Shown here one piece after another: positions 17,698 through 26,419 of a DNA stretch of 64,000 nt. The notes beneath the pieces were generated by a model, which did no database searches, was not told where the DNA came from, and saw only the letters and a program-made list of their open reading frames with translations. This DNA comes from Paraburkholderia susongensis (GTDB lineage: Bacteria > Pseudomonadota > Gammaproteobacteria > Burkholderiales > Burkholderiaceae), in assembly GCF_900177725.1 (NCBI RefSeq), contig NZ_FXAT01000004.1, positions 496,001 to 560,000 on the forward strand, written 5' to 3'. Positions within the stretch are counted from its first letter, which is position 1; each line of letters starts with the position of its first letter. Position numbers and translations under genes: made by a program.

Positions 17698-18621
17698 TTA
17701 GTGAGGCTCCTGGCGGCCCTTTGCGCCCGAAGATGCCACCTTGCGTTTGCTAAAGCGCCTTGTCACGGCGGCCACAACGAGCGAGATGGCTACACCCAGC
17801 TTTGTGAATTTCGCCAGAAACGCGAGGAGCACAGCGATCAGGCCCAGCTTTTTTGCCGCGACGCCGACAACCAGCGCGGCAAGGCCGTACTCGGCGACCC
17901 GGTCGGTGAACTTGTCGAAATCTGCGTATCGCTTGCCGGGCACATAGTCGATGTCCTCGAGCAACGCATTTGCGATGGATTTGTCGGCCGCAAAGGAGCT
18001 GAGACTTGAGGCCAATGTCAGTTCAAGGTGGCCGTCGCGGCCCAGCGCCACTGTCTGGTAGTTCACCGCCCGATGTGCGGCATCGTCGGGGTCCGCTTTT
18101 CTTTTCACGACGGCTCCCCACACCAGACGATGTGTCGCGGCGTCGTAGGTGGGTGCCTCTGCCCAACCGAGTACCTTGAGTTCAGCGAAGCCGTGCGCTT
18201 TTCGCGAGGCGTTGGATTGATCTGTATTTTCGGAGATCCTCCGCAGCATGTCGTCGGCTTTCCAGTGTTGCGCGTCATCGTCTCGCACATAGCCGTCTTT
18301 TATGAACGTGACGATGGCAACCCACTTGGCGTTCTCCTCGTCCGGAACGATCATGCCGACGAGTTTCTTGTCATCGACCGTCTGCCCCATTGATCGCATC
18401 AGGCGAGCCGCGGCGGATGCGGGCACAAACTTGTCACCCGCTGGGAGTTCGAGCGTCGCCTCATCGAAGAGCGGGATATGGCGCGGGCCAGGCAAAGCCG
18501 CTTTATCGAACTCCTCGGAAGCTGCCTTGAACTCCGTTTTGGCAGCGTCGGTTTGGGTATTTGCCAAAGAAGCAGATGACACGACGAAGAGACAAACCCC
18601 GAGTCTAATAATCGTTTTCAC
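17698..18621 (-). CDS. DUF2167 membrane-anchored protein
   Basis: 307 residues. An N-terminal signal segment (about residues 1-21) is followed by a soluble domain with the DUF2167 landmarks: LPAGDKFVPASAAARLM, VGMIVPDEENAKWVAIVTF, GYVRDDDAQHW and VLGWAEAPTYDAATHRLVWG. Two hydrophobic stretches near the C-terminus (about 245-285), followed by a basic tail SKRKVASSGAKGRQEPH, suggest periplasmic exposure with a C-terminal membrane anchor. The family has no established function. It is the first gene of a two-gene unit with the M50 protease, so it may be its substrate or partner; that is inference. Confidence 0.8.
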   Translation of the reverse strand: MKTIIRLGVCLFVVSSASLANTQTDAAKTEFKAASEEFDKAALPGPRHIPLFDEATLELPAGDKFVPASAAARLMRSMGQTVDDKKLVGMIVPDEENAKWVAIVTFIKDGYVRDDDAQHWKADDMLRRISENTDQSNASRKAHGFAELKVLGWAEAPTYDAATHRLVWGAVVKRKADPDDAAHRAVNYQTVALGRDGHLELTLASSLSSFAADKSIANALLEDIDYVPGKRYADFDKFTDRVAEYGLAALVVGVAAKKLGLIAVLLAFLAKFTKLGVAISLVVAAVTRRFSKRKVASSGAKGRQEPH

Positions 18622-18690
18622 AGTTTCTCTTTATAAACGTAATTGTGATTTGTGTTCGTTCGCCCCTTTATGGGCTGGGGCAACCCCTCA

Positions 18691-20010
18691 TCATCTATTA
18701 ACCATCTTCGCCGGCACACTAATCGCAAGTAGCCCGCCGAGAATCATAAACGCAGCCAGCATATACATCCCCGAATCATTGGCCGCAGTCGCCTGCTTCA
18801 ACCACCCCACCGCATAAGGACTGAGAAACCCCGCCAGATTCCCGATGGAGTTAATCATCGCGATCCCCGCCGCCGCGCCGGTCCCCGCAAGAATCGCCGT
18901 CGGCAAACTCCAGAACAGCGGCAGCGTAGTAAGAATCCCCATCGTGGCGAGCGTAAGCGAAGCCATTGCCAACACGGTGTTATGCGCCCACACGACGGAA
19001 AGCACGAGACCGACCGCCCCCGCAAAGGCTGGCAACGCAATATGCCAGCGCCGCTCGCGCGAGCGATCAGCACTACGCGCGACGAACACCATCGCGACCA
19101 CGGCCGCCGCGAACGGGATCGCGGAGAGCAACCCGATCATGAAAGCGTCGGTGACACCCGTCGCCTTGATAATCGTCGGCAACCAGAAGCTCACCCCATA
19201 AAGCCCCATCACGAACGAAAAGTACGTGAGGCTCAGCATCAGCACACGCCCGCTCGTGAGCACCTGGCGAATCGGCATGTCGTGCTTGGTCGCTTCTTCC
19301 GCGGAGACCTGGCTTTCGAGCAGTTGCTGTTCTTCCTTCGTGAGCCACTTCGCCTTCGAGATGCGGTCGTCCAGCATCACGAACACGATGACCCCGACGA
19401 TCACCGAAGGAATCCCTTCGAGCAGGAACAGCCACTGCCAGCCGTGCCAGCCGTTCATGCCGTTGAAGCTCTTGAGTATATAGCCCGACACCGGCCCGCC
19501 GATCACGCCGGACAACGCGATTGCCGTCATGAACCACGTGGTCATGCGGCCGCGCCGGTGCGCCGGATACCAGTATGTGAGATACAGGATGATGCCGGGG
19601 AAGAAGCCCGCTTCGGCGAGACCGAGCAGGAAGCGCATCACGTAGAACATCGTCGGCGTGGTGACGAACATCGTCAGCATCGAAATGATGCCCCACGAGA
19701 TCATGATCCGCGCGATCCACACGCGCGCGCCGACCTTGTGCAGGATCACGTTGCTCGGCACTTCGAAGATGAAATAGCCGATGAAGAAAATCCCCGCGCC
19801 GAAGCCGTACACGGCGTCGCTCAGGCCGAGGTCGGTGCTCATCTGCAGCTTCGCGAAGCCGACGTTCACGCGGTCCAGATACGCGACCACGTAGCAGAGC
19901 ATCAGCAACGGCGCGAGCCGCCACGTGACCTTGCGGTAGGTCGCCTCTTCGAACGAGGAAGGCGGCGCACCCGCGCCGGGATGGTGGAGCGGATCTGCGG
20001 GACTAGCCAT
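18691..20010 (-). CDS. MFS transporter, anion:cation symporter (ACS) family
   Basis: 439 residues with about twelve hydrophobic segments. The first helix region LMLCYVVAYLDRVNVGFAKLQM is the hallmark of ACS-family permeases (tartrate, phthalate, galactonate and 4-hydroxyphenylacetate transporters). GIFFIGYFIFEVPSNVIL in helix 2, ARIMISWG and GLAEAGFFPGIILYLTYW in helix 4 also match. These import organic anions with protons. The ATG at 20010 has GAGGAG upstream. It lies downstream of the SDR/aldehyde dehydrogenase pair on the same strand with a 174-base gap, suggesting uptake of the compound those enzymes oxidise. Confidence 0.88.
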   Translation of the reverse strand: MASPADPLHHPGAGAPPSSFEEATYRKVTWRLAPLLMLCYVVAYLDRVNVGFAKLQMSTDLGLSDAVYGFGAGIFFIGYFIFEVPSNVILHKVGARVWIARIMISWGIISMLTMFVTTPTMFYVMRFLLGLAEAGFFPGIILYLTYWYPAHRRGRMTTWFMTAIALSGVIGGPVSGYILKSFNGMNGWHGWQWLFLLEGIPSVIVGVIVFVMLDDRISKAKWLTKEEQQLLESQVSAEEATKHDMPIRQVLTSGRVLMLSLTYFSFVMGLYGVSFWLPTIIKATGVTDAFMIGLLSAIPFAAAVVAMVFVARSADRSRERRWHIALPAFAGAVGLVLSVVWAHNTVLAMASLTLATMGILTTLPLFWSLPTAILAGTGAAAGIAMINSIGNLAGFLSPYAVGWLKQATAANDSGMYMLAAFMILGGLLAISVPAKMVNR

Positions 20011-20184
20011 GGTGTCTCCTCTTTTCTTGTGGAAATGAAGTACCGCCGTCGAGCGATTCTAGCCGTGCCCAGTGATTTGCACGACGAATCGATATTGGGG
20101 GAAAACACTGACTGCATAAGCGCACCTGCGACGACGCGCCTACCCGCAACGCGCCGTCGGATCGCGCACCTCTCCGGTTCGCCG

Positions 20185-20943
20185 CTACACGCAGCGTCCG
20201 CCATCCACTTCAAGGCACACGCCGGTAATGAACTCCGCTTCGTCCGAAGCGAGATAGAGCGCCGCATTGGCGATATCCTGCGGCGTCGAGAAGCGTCCGA
20301 GCGGAATGCCGGCGAGAAAGCGCTGGCGATTCTGCGGCGTATCTTCGACACCCATGAATTCGGAGACGAGCGCCGTCTCGCCGATCACCGGATTCACGCA
20401 GTTCACACGAATGCGGTCGGGCCCAAGCTCGGCGGCGAGCGACTTGCTCGCGATGATCACCGCGCCCTTGCTGCCGTTGTACCAGACAAGCCCCGGGCGC
20501 GGCCGCACGCCCGCCGTCGACGCGATATTGATGAAGCCGCCGCCGCCTTGCTCGCGGAAATACGGCACGAACTCCTGCACGCTCCAGTAGATGCTCTTCA
20601 CGTTCACCGCGTAGACGCGGTCGAATTCGGCCTCCGTCACTTCGAGTACCGGCTTGTTGCGATGCGTGGTGCCCGCATTGTTGACGACGATCTGCACGCT
20701 GCCGAAGTCTCCGAGCGCGGCCTCGCGCAGCGTGCGCCAGTCGTCACGCAGCGTGACGTTGCCGGGCACCGCGATCGCCTTGCCGCCCGCCAGCGCGATC
20801 TCGCTCGCGACACGTTCGGCCGCCGGACCGTTGAGGTCGTTGACCACGACGTTCGCGCCTTCGCGCGCAAAGGTCTTCGCGATGCCTTCCCCGAAACCCG
20901 AGCCGCCGCCCGTGACGATGGCTGTTTTACCTGTCAACCGCAT
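20185..20943 (-). CDS. SDR-family oxidoreductase
   Basis: 252 residues, the classical short-chain dehydrogenase/reductase length. The NAD(P)-binding TGGGSGFGEG lies at residues 11-20, NNAG follows strand 4, the catalytic Ser is in NIASTAG, and Tyr and Lys are in WYNGSKGA. Asp after strand 2 (VNDLN) suggests preference for NAD over NADP. The ATG at 20943 has GGAGA upstream. It follows the aldehyde dehydrogenase by 86 bases on the same strand, so an alcohol to aldehyde to acid sequence is plausible. The substrate is unknown. Confidence 0.88.
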   Translation of the reverse strand: MRLTGKTAIVTGGGSGFGEGIAKTFAREGANVVVNDLNGPAAERVASEIALAGGKAIAVPGNVTLRDDWRTLREAALGDFGSVQIVVNNAGTTHRNKPVLEVTEAEFDRVYAVNVKSIYWSVQEFVPYFREQGGGGFINIASTAGVRPRPGLVWYNGSKGAVIIASKSLAAELGPDRIRVNCVNPVIGETALVSEFMGVEDTPQNRQRFLAGIPLGRFSTPQDIANAALYLASDEAEFITGVCLEVDGGRCV

Positions 20944-21029
20944 GATGTCTCCGTTGTTGGTTGTAGTGGATAGCAATGCGTTGTCGCGTCGAACCCGCGA
21001 GCCGCGGTGTGGCCTGGCTCTACCGCCGC

Positions 21030-22469
21030 CTAGCCATGGCGAATCGCAATCGTCTTCAGCACCGTGAAACCGTACAGCGCCTCGAAGCCTTTCTCGCGCC
21101 CGTGCCCCGAATGCTTGACGCCGCCGAACGGCAACTCGACCCCACCGCCCGCGCCGTAGTTGTTGATGAACACCTGGCCCGAGCGCACGCGCCGCGCGAG
21201 CCGCATCTGGCGCGCCCCGTCGCGCGTCCAGATACCGGCGACGAGCCCGTACTGCGTGCCGTTCGCGAGTGAGAGCGCTTCGTCTTCGTCGCGAAACGGC
21301 ATCGCGGCGAGCACCGGGCCGAACACTTCGTCGCGCGCGAGGCGGTGGCTCGCGGGCACGTCGCGCAGCAAGGTGGGAGCCTGATAGAAGCCGCTTTCGG
21401 GCGCTTCGGGAACCACTTCGCCGTGCGCGGCCATCGCGATGCCGTCGTGGTGGGCGTCGGAGAGGAAGTCCCACACGCGCTGCTGCTGTTTCGCGCTGAT
21501 GAGCGGCCCGCAGTCGAGATCGGCCTGCGAAGGGCCGACGCGCAGCGCCTGGAACGCGCTGCCGAGCCTGTCGAGCAGCGGCTCGTAGATGGCCTGGTCG
21601 ATCAGCACGCGGCTGCCCGCCGAGCAGGTTTGCCCGGCGTTCTGCACGATCGCGGAGACGAGCACCGGCAGCGCCGCGTCGAGATCGGCGTCGGCGAAGA
21701 CGATTTGCGGCGACTTGCCGCCGAGTTCGAGCGTGACCGGCACATGGTTTTCGGCGGCCATCTGTGTGACGAGCTTGCCGGTTTCGGGCGAACCCGTGAA
21801 CGACACGTGATTGATACCCGGATGACGCGCGAGCGCGGCGCCTGCTTCGTGCCCGTAGCCGGTCACGATGTTGAGCGCGCCGGGCGGCAGGCCGGCCTCG
21901 GCGGCGAGTTCGGCGACGCGCAGCACGGAGAGGCACGCGTCTTCGGCCGGCTTGACGACGCACGCGTTGCCGGCCGCGAGCGCCGCGCCGGCGCTGCGCC
22001 CGAAAATCTGCATCGGATAGTTCCACGGCACGATGTGGCCGGTCACGCCGTGCGGCTCGCGGATCGTCAGCACCGTATAGCCGGACTGGTAGGGGAGCGT
22101 TTCGCCGTGCAGCTTGTCGGCGGCGCCTGCGTAGAACTCGAAATAGCGGGCGAGGGCGGCGGCGTCGGCGCGCGCCTGCTTGAGCGGCTTGCCGGTGTCG
22201 CGCGCTTCGAGCTGCGCGAGGTCCTCCTGGCGCGCGGCCACGAGCAGCGACAGGCGGTACAGCACGCGGCCGCGCTCGGCGGCGCTCGCGGCGCCCCACG
22301 CGCCTTCGAACGCGCGGCGCGCGGCGTGCACCGCGGCGTCGATGTCGGCCGCGGTGCCGCGCGCGATGCGCGTGAACGGCTGGCCGTCCGACGGATCGAG
22401 CACGGCGATCGTCTCGCCGCCGGAAGCGGCGCACCATTCGCCGCTGATGAAATGCCGGGCTTCTTCCAT
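21030..22469 (-). CDS. Aldehyde dehydrogenase family protein
   Basis: 479 residues. The NAD-dependent aldehyde dehydrogenase motifs are in place: [12 protein letters not shown] (cofactor region), the FTGSPETGK loop, the general-base Glu in LELGGKSPQ, and the catalytic Cys in [11 protein letters not shown], then [12 protein letters not shown]. It oxidises an aldehyde to the acid (or acyl product) in the cytoplasm. It has AAGGAG before the ATG at 22469. It is the first gene of the operon with the SDR and faces away from ppa. The sequence alone does not fix the substrate; betaine aldehyde-like and vanillin-like subfamilies both look similar. Confidence 0.92.
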   Translation of the reverse strand: MEEARHFISGEWCAASGGETIAVLDPSDGQPFTRIARGTAADIDAAVHAARRAFEGAWGAASAAERGRVLYRLSLLVAARQEDLAQLEARDTGKPLKQARADAAALARYFEFYAGAADKLHGETLPYQSGYTVLTIREPHGVTGHIVPWNYPMQIFGRSAGAALAAGNACVVKPAEDACLSVLRVAELAAEAGLPPGALNIVTGYGHEAGAALARHPGINHVSFTGSPETGKLVTQMAAENHVPVTLELGGKSPQIVFADADLDAALPVLVSAIVQNAGQTCSAGSRVLIDQAIYEPLLDRLGSAFQALRVGPSQADLDCGPLISAKQQQRVWDFLSDAHHDGIAMAAHGEVVPEAPESGFYQAPTLLRDVPASHRLARDEVFGPVLAAMPFRDEDEALSLANGTQYGLVAGIWTRDGARQMRLARRVRSGQVFINNYGAGGGVELPFGGVKHSGHGREKGFEALYGFTVLKTIAIRHG

Positions 22470-22566
22470 GCAGGCTCCTTGAAGGTGACGCGCGGCTGGC
22501 GTGCGGCCGCGCGAGGCCAGACGATTATCGCGCCGATCGAACGGGAGATGCCATCTGCCGATTGGC

Positions 22567-22572
22567 TATAAT
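22567..22572 (+). promoter_or_regulatory. -10 box of the ppa promoter
   Basis: A consensus TATAAT in the divergent gap between the aldehyde dehydrogenase and ppa. No good -35 is found 16-18 bases upstream. It leaves an mRNA leader of about 125 bases before the ppa ATG. Confidence 0.45.
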
Positions 22573-22705
22573 GGCGCAATCCGCATTGTCCGGTGCACGG
22601 CGCCACCATTCGCGGCGAGAGGGCGGGCGGTTCGCACGCACATCCTCGAGCCCGGGCACACGCCGTACGCCGCCTTCCGACTTCCATCCAGTTCAGAGAG
22701 CGCTC

Positions 22706-23233
22706 ATGAGCTTCAATCACGTTCCCGCAGGCAAAGACCTTCCGCACGATTTCAACGTCATCATCGAAATCCCGGCGCAAAGCGACCCGGTGAAGTACGA
22801 AGCCGACAAGGACCTGGGCCTGCTCGTCGTCGACCGCTTCATCGGCACCGGCATGCGCTATCCGGCCAACTACGGCTTCATTCCGCAAACGCTGTCGGGC
22901 GACGGCGACCCGGTCGACGTGCTGGTGATTACGCCGTTCCCGCTGCTGGCCGGCTCGGTCGTGCGCGCCCGCGCGCTCGGCATGCTGCAGATGACCGACG
23001 AGTCGGGCGTCGACGCGAAGCTGATCGCCGTGCCGCACGACAAGGTCTGCCCGATGACGGCGGACCTCAAGTCGATCGACGACGTTCCGGCTTACCTGAA
23101 GGACCAGATCAAGCACTTCTTCGAACAGTACAAGGCGCTCGAGAAGGGCAAGTGGGTCAAGGTCGAAGGCTGGGCGGGCATCGACGCCGCGCACAAGGAA
23201 ATCAGCGAAGGTATCGCGAACTACAAGAAGTAA
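22706..23233 (+). CDS. ppa: Inorganic pyrophosphatase
   Basis: 175 residues, standard for the soluble type I enzyme that hydrolyses pyrophosphate and pulls biosynthetic reactions forward. The family signature DGDPVDVLV carries the metal-binding Asp residues; [10 protein letters not shown], with active-site Tyr, and the KxK-type end are present. The ATG at 22706 has only a weak AGAGAG ribosome binding site but matches the family N-terminus. It is transcribed alone and closed by the terminator at 23268-23292. Confidence 0.97.
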   Translation: MSFNHVPAGKDLPHDFNVIIEIPAQSDPVKYEADKDLGLLVVDRFIGTGMRYPANYGFIPQTLSGDGDPVDVLVITPFPLLAGSVVRARALGMLQMTDESGVDAKLIAVPHDKVCPMTADLKSIDDVPAYLKDQIKHFFEQYKALEKGKWVKVEGWAGIDAAHKEISEGIANYKK

Positions 23234-23267
23234 GCGCGCAATCAGAAAACGAAAGTTTGCTGACAAG

Positions 23268-23292
23268 GCGCCCCTGATGGGGCGCTTTTTTT
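23268..23292 (+). terminator. Intrinsic terminator of ppa
   Basis: GCGCCCC (23268-23274), loop TGAT, GGGGCGC (23279-23285), then seven T. It ends 16 bases before the convergent prephenate-dehydratase-like gene. Confidence 0.9.
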
Positions 23293-23307
23293 ATGTTTTT
23301 CCGATGT

Positions 23308-24150
23308 TCAGTACTTTCGTGCGTAGGAGCCGAGCAATCTGATTCGAGGATTGGATTGAAGAAACGCTTTCAGCGTGCCCACCTTTGCGTGCCCTTCCAC
23401 TTCGATGAGGTAGCGATGGGTGTCTAGCGTTCTCTTGCTCGGCCGCTCGTAGATGGTCAGGATTTTCAAGCTGGCGGCCGTCATGTCCGCGAGGAGCGAG
23501 GAGAAGTCGTTATCCTCAATGTGGACAAGCAGCGATGTCTTGTCGTTCCCGGTTGGCGCAGGCATCTCCCTGCCAAGCACCCACCATCTCGTCACGTTGT
23601 GCGGTCCCTGCTCGATGTCATCGACAAGCGAGACCAAACCATAAATCGAGCCGCCGATTTTCGGCCCCATCGAGGCTGTGTCGAGCGACTTGCTCTCCGA
23701 CACGCTCCTTGCCGCTGCGCCGCCTCCAAGAGCCGTGATGCGGCGCACAGTTGGCATTTCCTTGTCGAGCCACGGCTTGACTTCCTCGAGCGCTACCGGA
23801 TGTGCGATGACCTCTCTGATGTCTTCGAGCTTCGTGCCGGGACGGGCAAGAAGGCTGTAGCCGAGCATTTTCGGATACTCCGCAATCACTACGACGGATG
23901 GCAGATCGAGTACCGGGTCCAGATAAGGCGTGACCCCGACTACCGACGTCGTCACGGGCACACACGCCTGGTCGATCTCTCCGTTTGCGAAAGCGGCGAA
24001 CAGTTTCGCGTTTTCCAGCGCAATCAGCCTGTCGGGGCCGAACAGGTCCAGGCAGGCTTGATGCGTCCACGACCCGCCTGGCCCGAGGTAACCAATCGTC
24101 GTTTGCGAAGCACCTTCCTGATTGCCGACAGCCGAAGACGAACTTGCCAT
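23308..24150 (-). CDS. Prephenate dehydratase-like protein with ACT domain, degenerate active site
   Basis: 280 residues laid out like a monofunctional PheA: prephenate dehydratase fold (about 18-195, beginning IGYLGPGGSWTHQAC) plus a C-terminal ACT-like domain (about 205-277, ending LLGSYA). True enzymes make phenylpyruvate from prephenate. The TRF motif is kept as TRW (187-189), but the PIENS-type motif is PVTTS (65-69), losing the Glu-Asn pair, and the ACT effector motif ESRP is YERP (234-237). It is therefore probably not an ordinary housekeeping PheA. The ATG at 24150 has AGGAA 7-8 bases upstream. It shares a 35-bp promoter element with the amino acid importer operon at 29326. The sequence looks poorer in G+C than ppa next door. 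Confidence 0.75.
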   Translation of the reverse strand: MASSSSAVGNQEGASQTTIGYLGPGGSWTHQACLDLFGPDRLIALENAKLFAAFANGEIDQACVPVTTSVVGVTPYLDPVLDLPSVVVIAEYPKMLGYSLLARPGTKLEDIREVIAHPVALEEVKPWLDKEMPTVRRITALGGGAAARSVSESKSLDTASMGPKIGGSIYGLVSLVDDIEQGPHNVTRWWVLGREMPAPTGNDKTSLLVHIEDNDFSSLLADMTAASLKILTIYERPSKRTLDTHRYLIEVEGHAKVGTLKAFLQSNPRIRLLGSYARKY

Positions 24151-24298
24151 GTTTAATTCCTGCCCAGATGTCTTAAGGAGTTTCACTGCGTGTCTGGCGA
24201 TGCCTTGAGTTAATCGCCGCCGCGTGAGCCGCTGAGCGTTGGCTGCTGACGGACAGCAAGCGCGGCAGCCGCATCGCATAAGTGAAATCATCACGTTT

Positions 24299-24333
24299 TT
24301 AATTGTATGCTAATATTTTAACCATATGCAAAT
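24299..24333 (-). promoter_or_regulatory. Shared promoter/operator element, copy 1 (upstream of the prephenate dehydratase-like gene)
   Basis: Read on the minus strand: ATTTGCAT, four variable bases, TTAAAATATT, then nCATnnAATTAA. A -35-like TTGCAT and a -10-like TACAAT are 18 bases apart, and TTAAAATATT lies in the spacer. 27 of 35 positions are identical to the element at 29392-29426. It gives a 5' leader of about 145 bases before the ATG at 24150. Confidence 0.6.
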
Positions 24334-24347
24334 TCGAATGAGGGATG

Positions 24348-24821
24348 TCACAAATCGAGCCTGAGTCGTGGCCCAACTTCGACAAAGCCTTCTGATTCGT
24401 AGAAATGAAGCGACCGGCTCCAGCGTGGCTGGTGCGGGGCGCCGACGTCCATCCTCTTCCATCCGCGCTCCCGTCCGAACGCCGCGGCCCGACTTACCAG
24501 GAGTGATGCGATGCCACGCGACCGATGCTTCGGGTCGACATACAGCTCGGTAATCTGGCCGAAGGCACCACCCGCGAAAACGGCTACACCTTCCGTGAGC
24601 AGCAGGATACCGATTGCAGACTCGTCATCGATTGCGATAAATCCAAAACTGCGCCCGCTGTCACGCAACACGTTCTCCACGGATTCGAGGCGATATTCCG
24701 GTACGGCATCGCCTTCGTGTAACTCAGCGAAGAGCGCGCCTACAAGGTGGGTAACGGTGGCCGTGTCCTCATTCGTGACTCGACGGACTTCAAGACCGCT
24801 TTTGATATCTTCATTAGCCAT
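24348..24821 (-). CDS. GNAT-family N-acetyltransferase
   Basis: 157 residues with the Gcn5-related acetyltransferase core. Motif A is ITELYVDPKHRSRGIASLLV with the acetyl-CoA pyrophosphate loop RSRGIA (100-105) of the Q/R-x-x-G-x-G/A type. The end contains the family's FYESEGF. It moves acetyl from acetyl-CoA to an amine, substrate unknown. It is divergent from the XRE-cupin regulator (98-base gap) and is read toward the prephenate dehydratase-like gene on the same strand. The shared promoter element lies between the two, so the latter also has its own promoter. Acetylation of an amino acid or analogue handled by the locus would fit, as inference. Confidence 0.82.
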   Translation of the reverse strand: MANEDIKSGLEVRRVTNEDTATVTHLVGALFAELHEGDAVPEYRLESVENVLRDSGRSFGFIAIDDESAIGILLLTEGVAVFAGGAFGQITELYVDPKHRSRGIASLLVSRAAAFGRERGWKRMDVGAPHQPRWSRSLHFYESEGFVEVGPRLRLDL

Positions 24822-24919
24822 TTCTTCAACTCGTCTTATGAAAGATTCCGGCAGAACCGCATCGGCTCATATAATGACGACCAGGGTTTTTCCATTCGTC
24901 CGCCAATGGTTGAAAGCAC

Positions 24920-25570
24920 ATGCCACGAACGCAAGCTAAACTTCCCGTACAGGAGCGGCAGGACGTCGATGCGGACAAGCCGCGTGACCCGAACGTGGAA
25001 AAGGTTTCGCGAGCGCTCGCTGCGCAGATTTATACCTTCCGGACTGCGGCGGGTATTGCATCCGGCGCCTTGGCGAAGATGGCCGGCATCTCACATTCGA
25101 TGCTTTCCAGAATCGAGAAGGGAACTGCGACGCCTTCAATCGAGACCCTCACACGAATCGCAAACGCATTGGGCAAACCGGTGTCACGCTTCTTCGTCGA
25201 TCAGAGTGAACGGCATGACTGTTCATTCGTTCCGGCTGGCGGCGGAGTGACCGTAGACCGCGAAGGCTCATCCTTCGGGCACGTCTACACGCTGATAGGT
25301 CACGTACTCTCCGGCAATCTCTCGGTCGAACCGTACATCGTGACGCTCGATGAAAAGTCCCAGCCCTGGTCCACACACCAGACAACGGGGCTTCAGTTCA
25401 TCCATGTGCTTGAAGGCAGAATGAAGTATCGCTATGCCAACCGTCTCTACGAGGTAAAGCCTGGCGACAGTCTGCTTTTCGACCCCAACGCGGCGCACGG
25501 CCCTGAAGAAATCGATAGTATTCCGGTCCGATTTCTCTCCGTCTTCTTCAATATCCGGGAGTATAGCTAG
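24920..25570 (+). CDS. XRE-family transcriptional regulator with cupin domain
   Basis: 216 residues. An N-terminal helix-turn-helix (about 30-85: GIASGALAKMAGISHSMLSRIEKGTATPSIETL) is joined to a C-terminal cupin (about 140-205: QFIHVLEGRMKYRYANRLYEVKPGDSLLFDPNAAHGPE). Regulators of this build, such as PuuR-like proteins, sense small metabolites, often amino acids or amines, through the cupin. It lies between the GNAT gene (divergent) and the end of the importer operon (convergent), so it is the best candidate for controlling both copies of the shared 35-bp element. A TATAAT-like -10 is seen about 40 bases before the start. Confidence 0.88.
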   Translation: MPRTQAKLPVQERQDVDADKPRDPNVEKVSRALAAQIYTFRTAAGIASGALAKMAGISHSMLSRIEKGTATPSIETLTRIANALGKPVSRFFVDQSERHDCSFVPAGGGVTVDREGSSFGHVYTLIGHVLSGNLSVEPYIVTLDEKSQPWSTHQTTGLQFIHVLEGRMKYRYANRLYEVKPGDSLLFDPNAAHGPEEIDSIPVRFLSVFFNIREYS

Positions 25571-25640
25571 CGCTGTTCCAGCTATTTGCTCTGACTCGTA
25601 GCATGGTCTTTTGCGTCGCGAAGTACTCACTGCATCCGGA

Positions 25641-26396
25641 TTACTCGTGAATCATCTGACTGAGAAAGCGCTTGGCCCGCTCGGTTCCAGGTGTCGAGAA
25701 GAACTCGGCGGGCTGTGAGTCTTCGAGAATCTCACCTTGGTCAAGGAAGAGGATGCGGTCTGCAACTGCTTTTGCAAAACCCATCTCGTGCGTTACGCAG
25801 AGCATCGTCATCCCGTCTTCTGCGAGCAGCGTCAAGGTGTCGAGAACCTCGCGGACCATCTCTGGATCCAGAGCCGACGTGGGCTCGTCGAGCAGCATGA
25901 TTGTCGGAGACATGCACAGCGCACGAGCGATAGCCACACGTTGCTGTTGACCCCCAGACAGTTGAGCAGGGTACCTGGACGCATGTTCTGACACACGAAC
26001 GCGCTCGAGCATCTCCATCGCTTTCTCTTGCGCTTCCTTGCGTTTCATACCGCGCACGCGCATTGGCGCAAGCGTGCAGTTTTCTAGCACAGTCATGTGG
26101 GGGAACAGGTTGAAATGCTGAAACACCATGCCGACGTCCGCTCGAACCATACGCACATTCCTGACGTCGTCGGTGAGTCGGATTCCATCCACGAGAATGT
26201 CGCCGGCGTCGTGTTTTTCCAACCTGTTCACGCAACGGATGAGCGTCGACTTGCCCGACCCGGACGGACCACAAAGCACGATTTTTTCGCCTTTTCGTAC
26301 ATCAAGAGAGATGGACTTCAGGACATTGACATCACCATAGCTCTTGCGAAGGCCCTTGATGGTAATCACGTAATCCGCGTTCGATTCGGTAACCAT
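25641..26396 (-). CDS. Polar amino acid ABC transporter ATPase
   Basis: 251 residues with Walker A GPSGSGKST, Q-loop VFQHFNLFPHMT, signature LSGGQQQR, Walker B IMLLDEP and the switch His in CVTHEMGFA. It is of the GlnQ/HisP type that drives polar amino acid uptake. The ATG at 26396 has AGAGGAT upstream; the open frame extends further but only into the neighbour. It is the last gene of a five-gene minus-strand operon (binding protein, two permeases, prephenate dehydratase-like protein, ATPase). Confidence 0.93.
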   Translation of the reverse strand: MVTESNADYVITIKGLRKSYGDVNVLKSISLDVRKGEKIVLCGPSGSGKSTLIRCVNRLEKHDAGDILVDGIRLTDDVRNVRMVRADVGMVFQHFNLFPHMTVLENCTLAPMRVRGMKRKEAQEKAMEMLERVRVSEHASRYPAQLSGGQQQRVAIARALCMSPTIMLLDEPTSALDPEMVREVLDTLTLLAEDGMTMLCVTHEMGFAKAVADRILFLDQGEILEDSQPAEFFSTPGTERAKRFLSQMIHE

Positions 26397-26419
26397 ATCA
26401 ATCCTCTTTTGCTTGCTGC

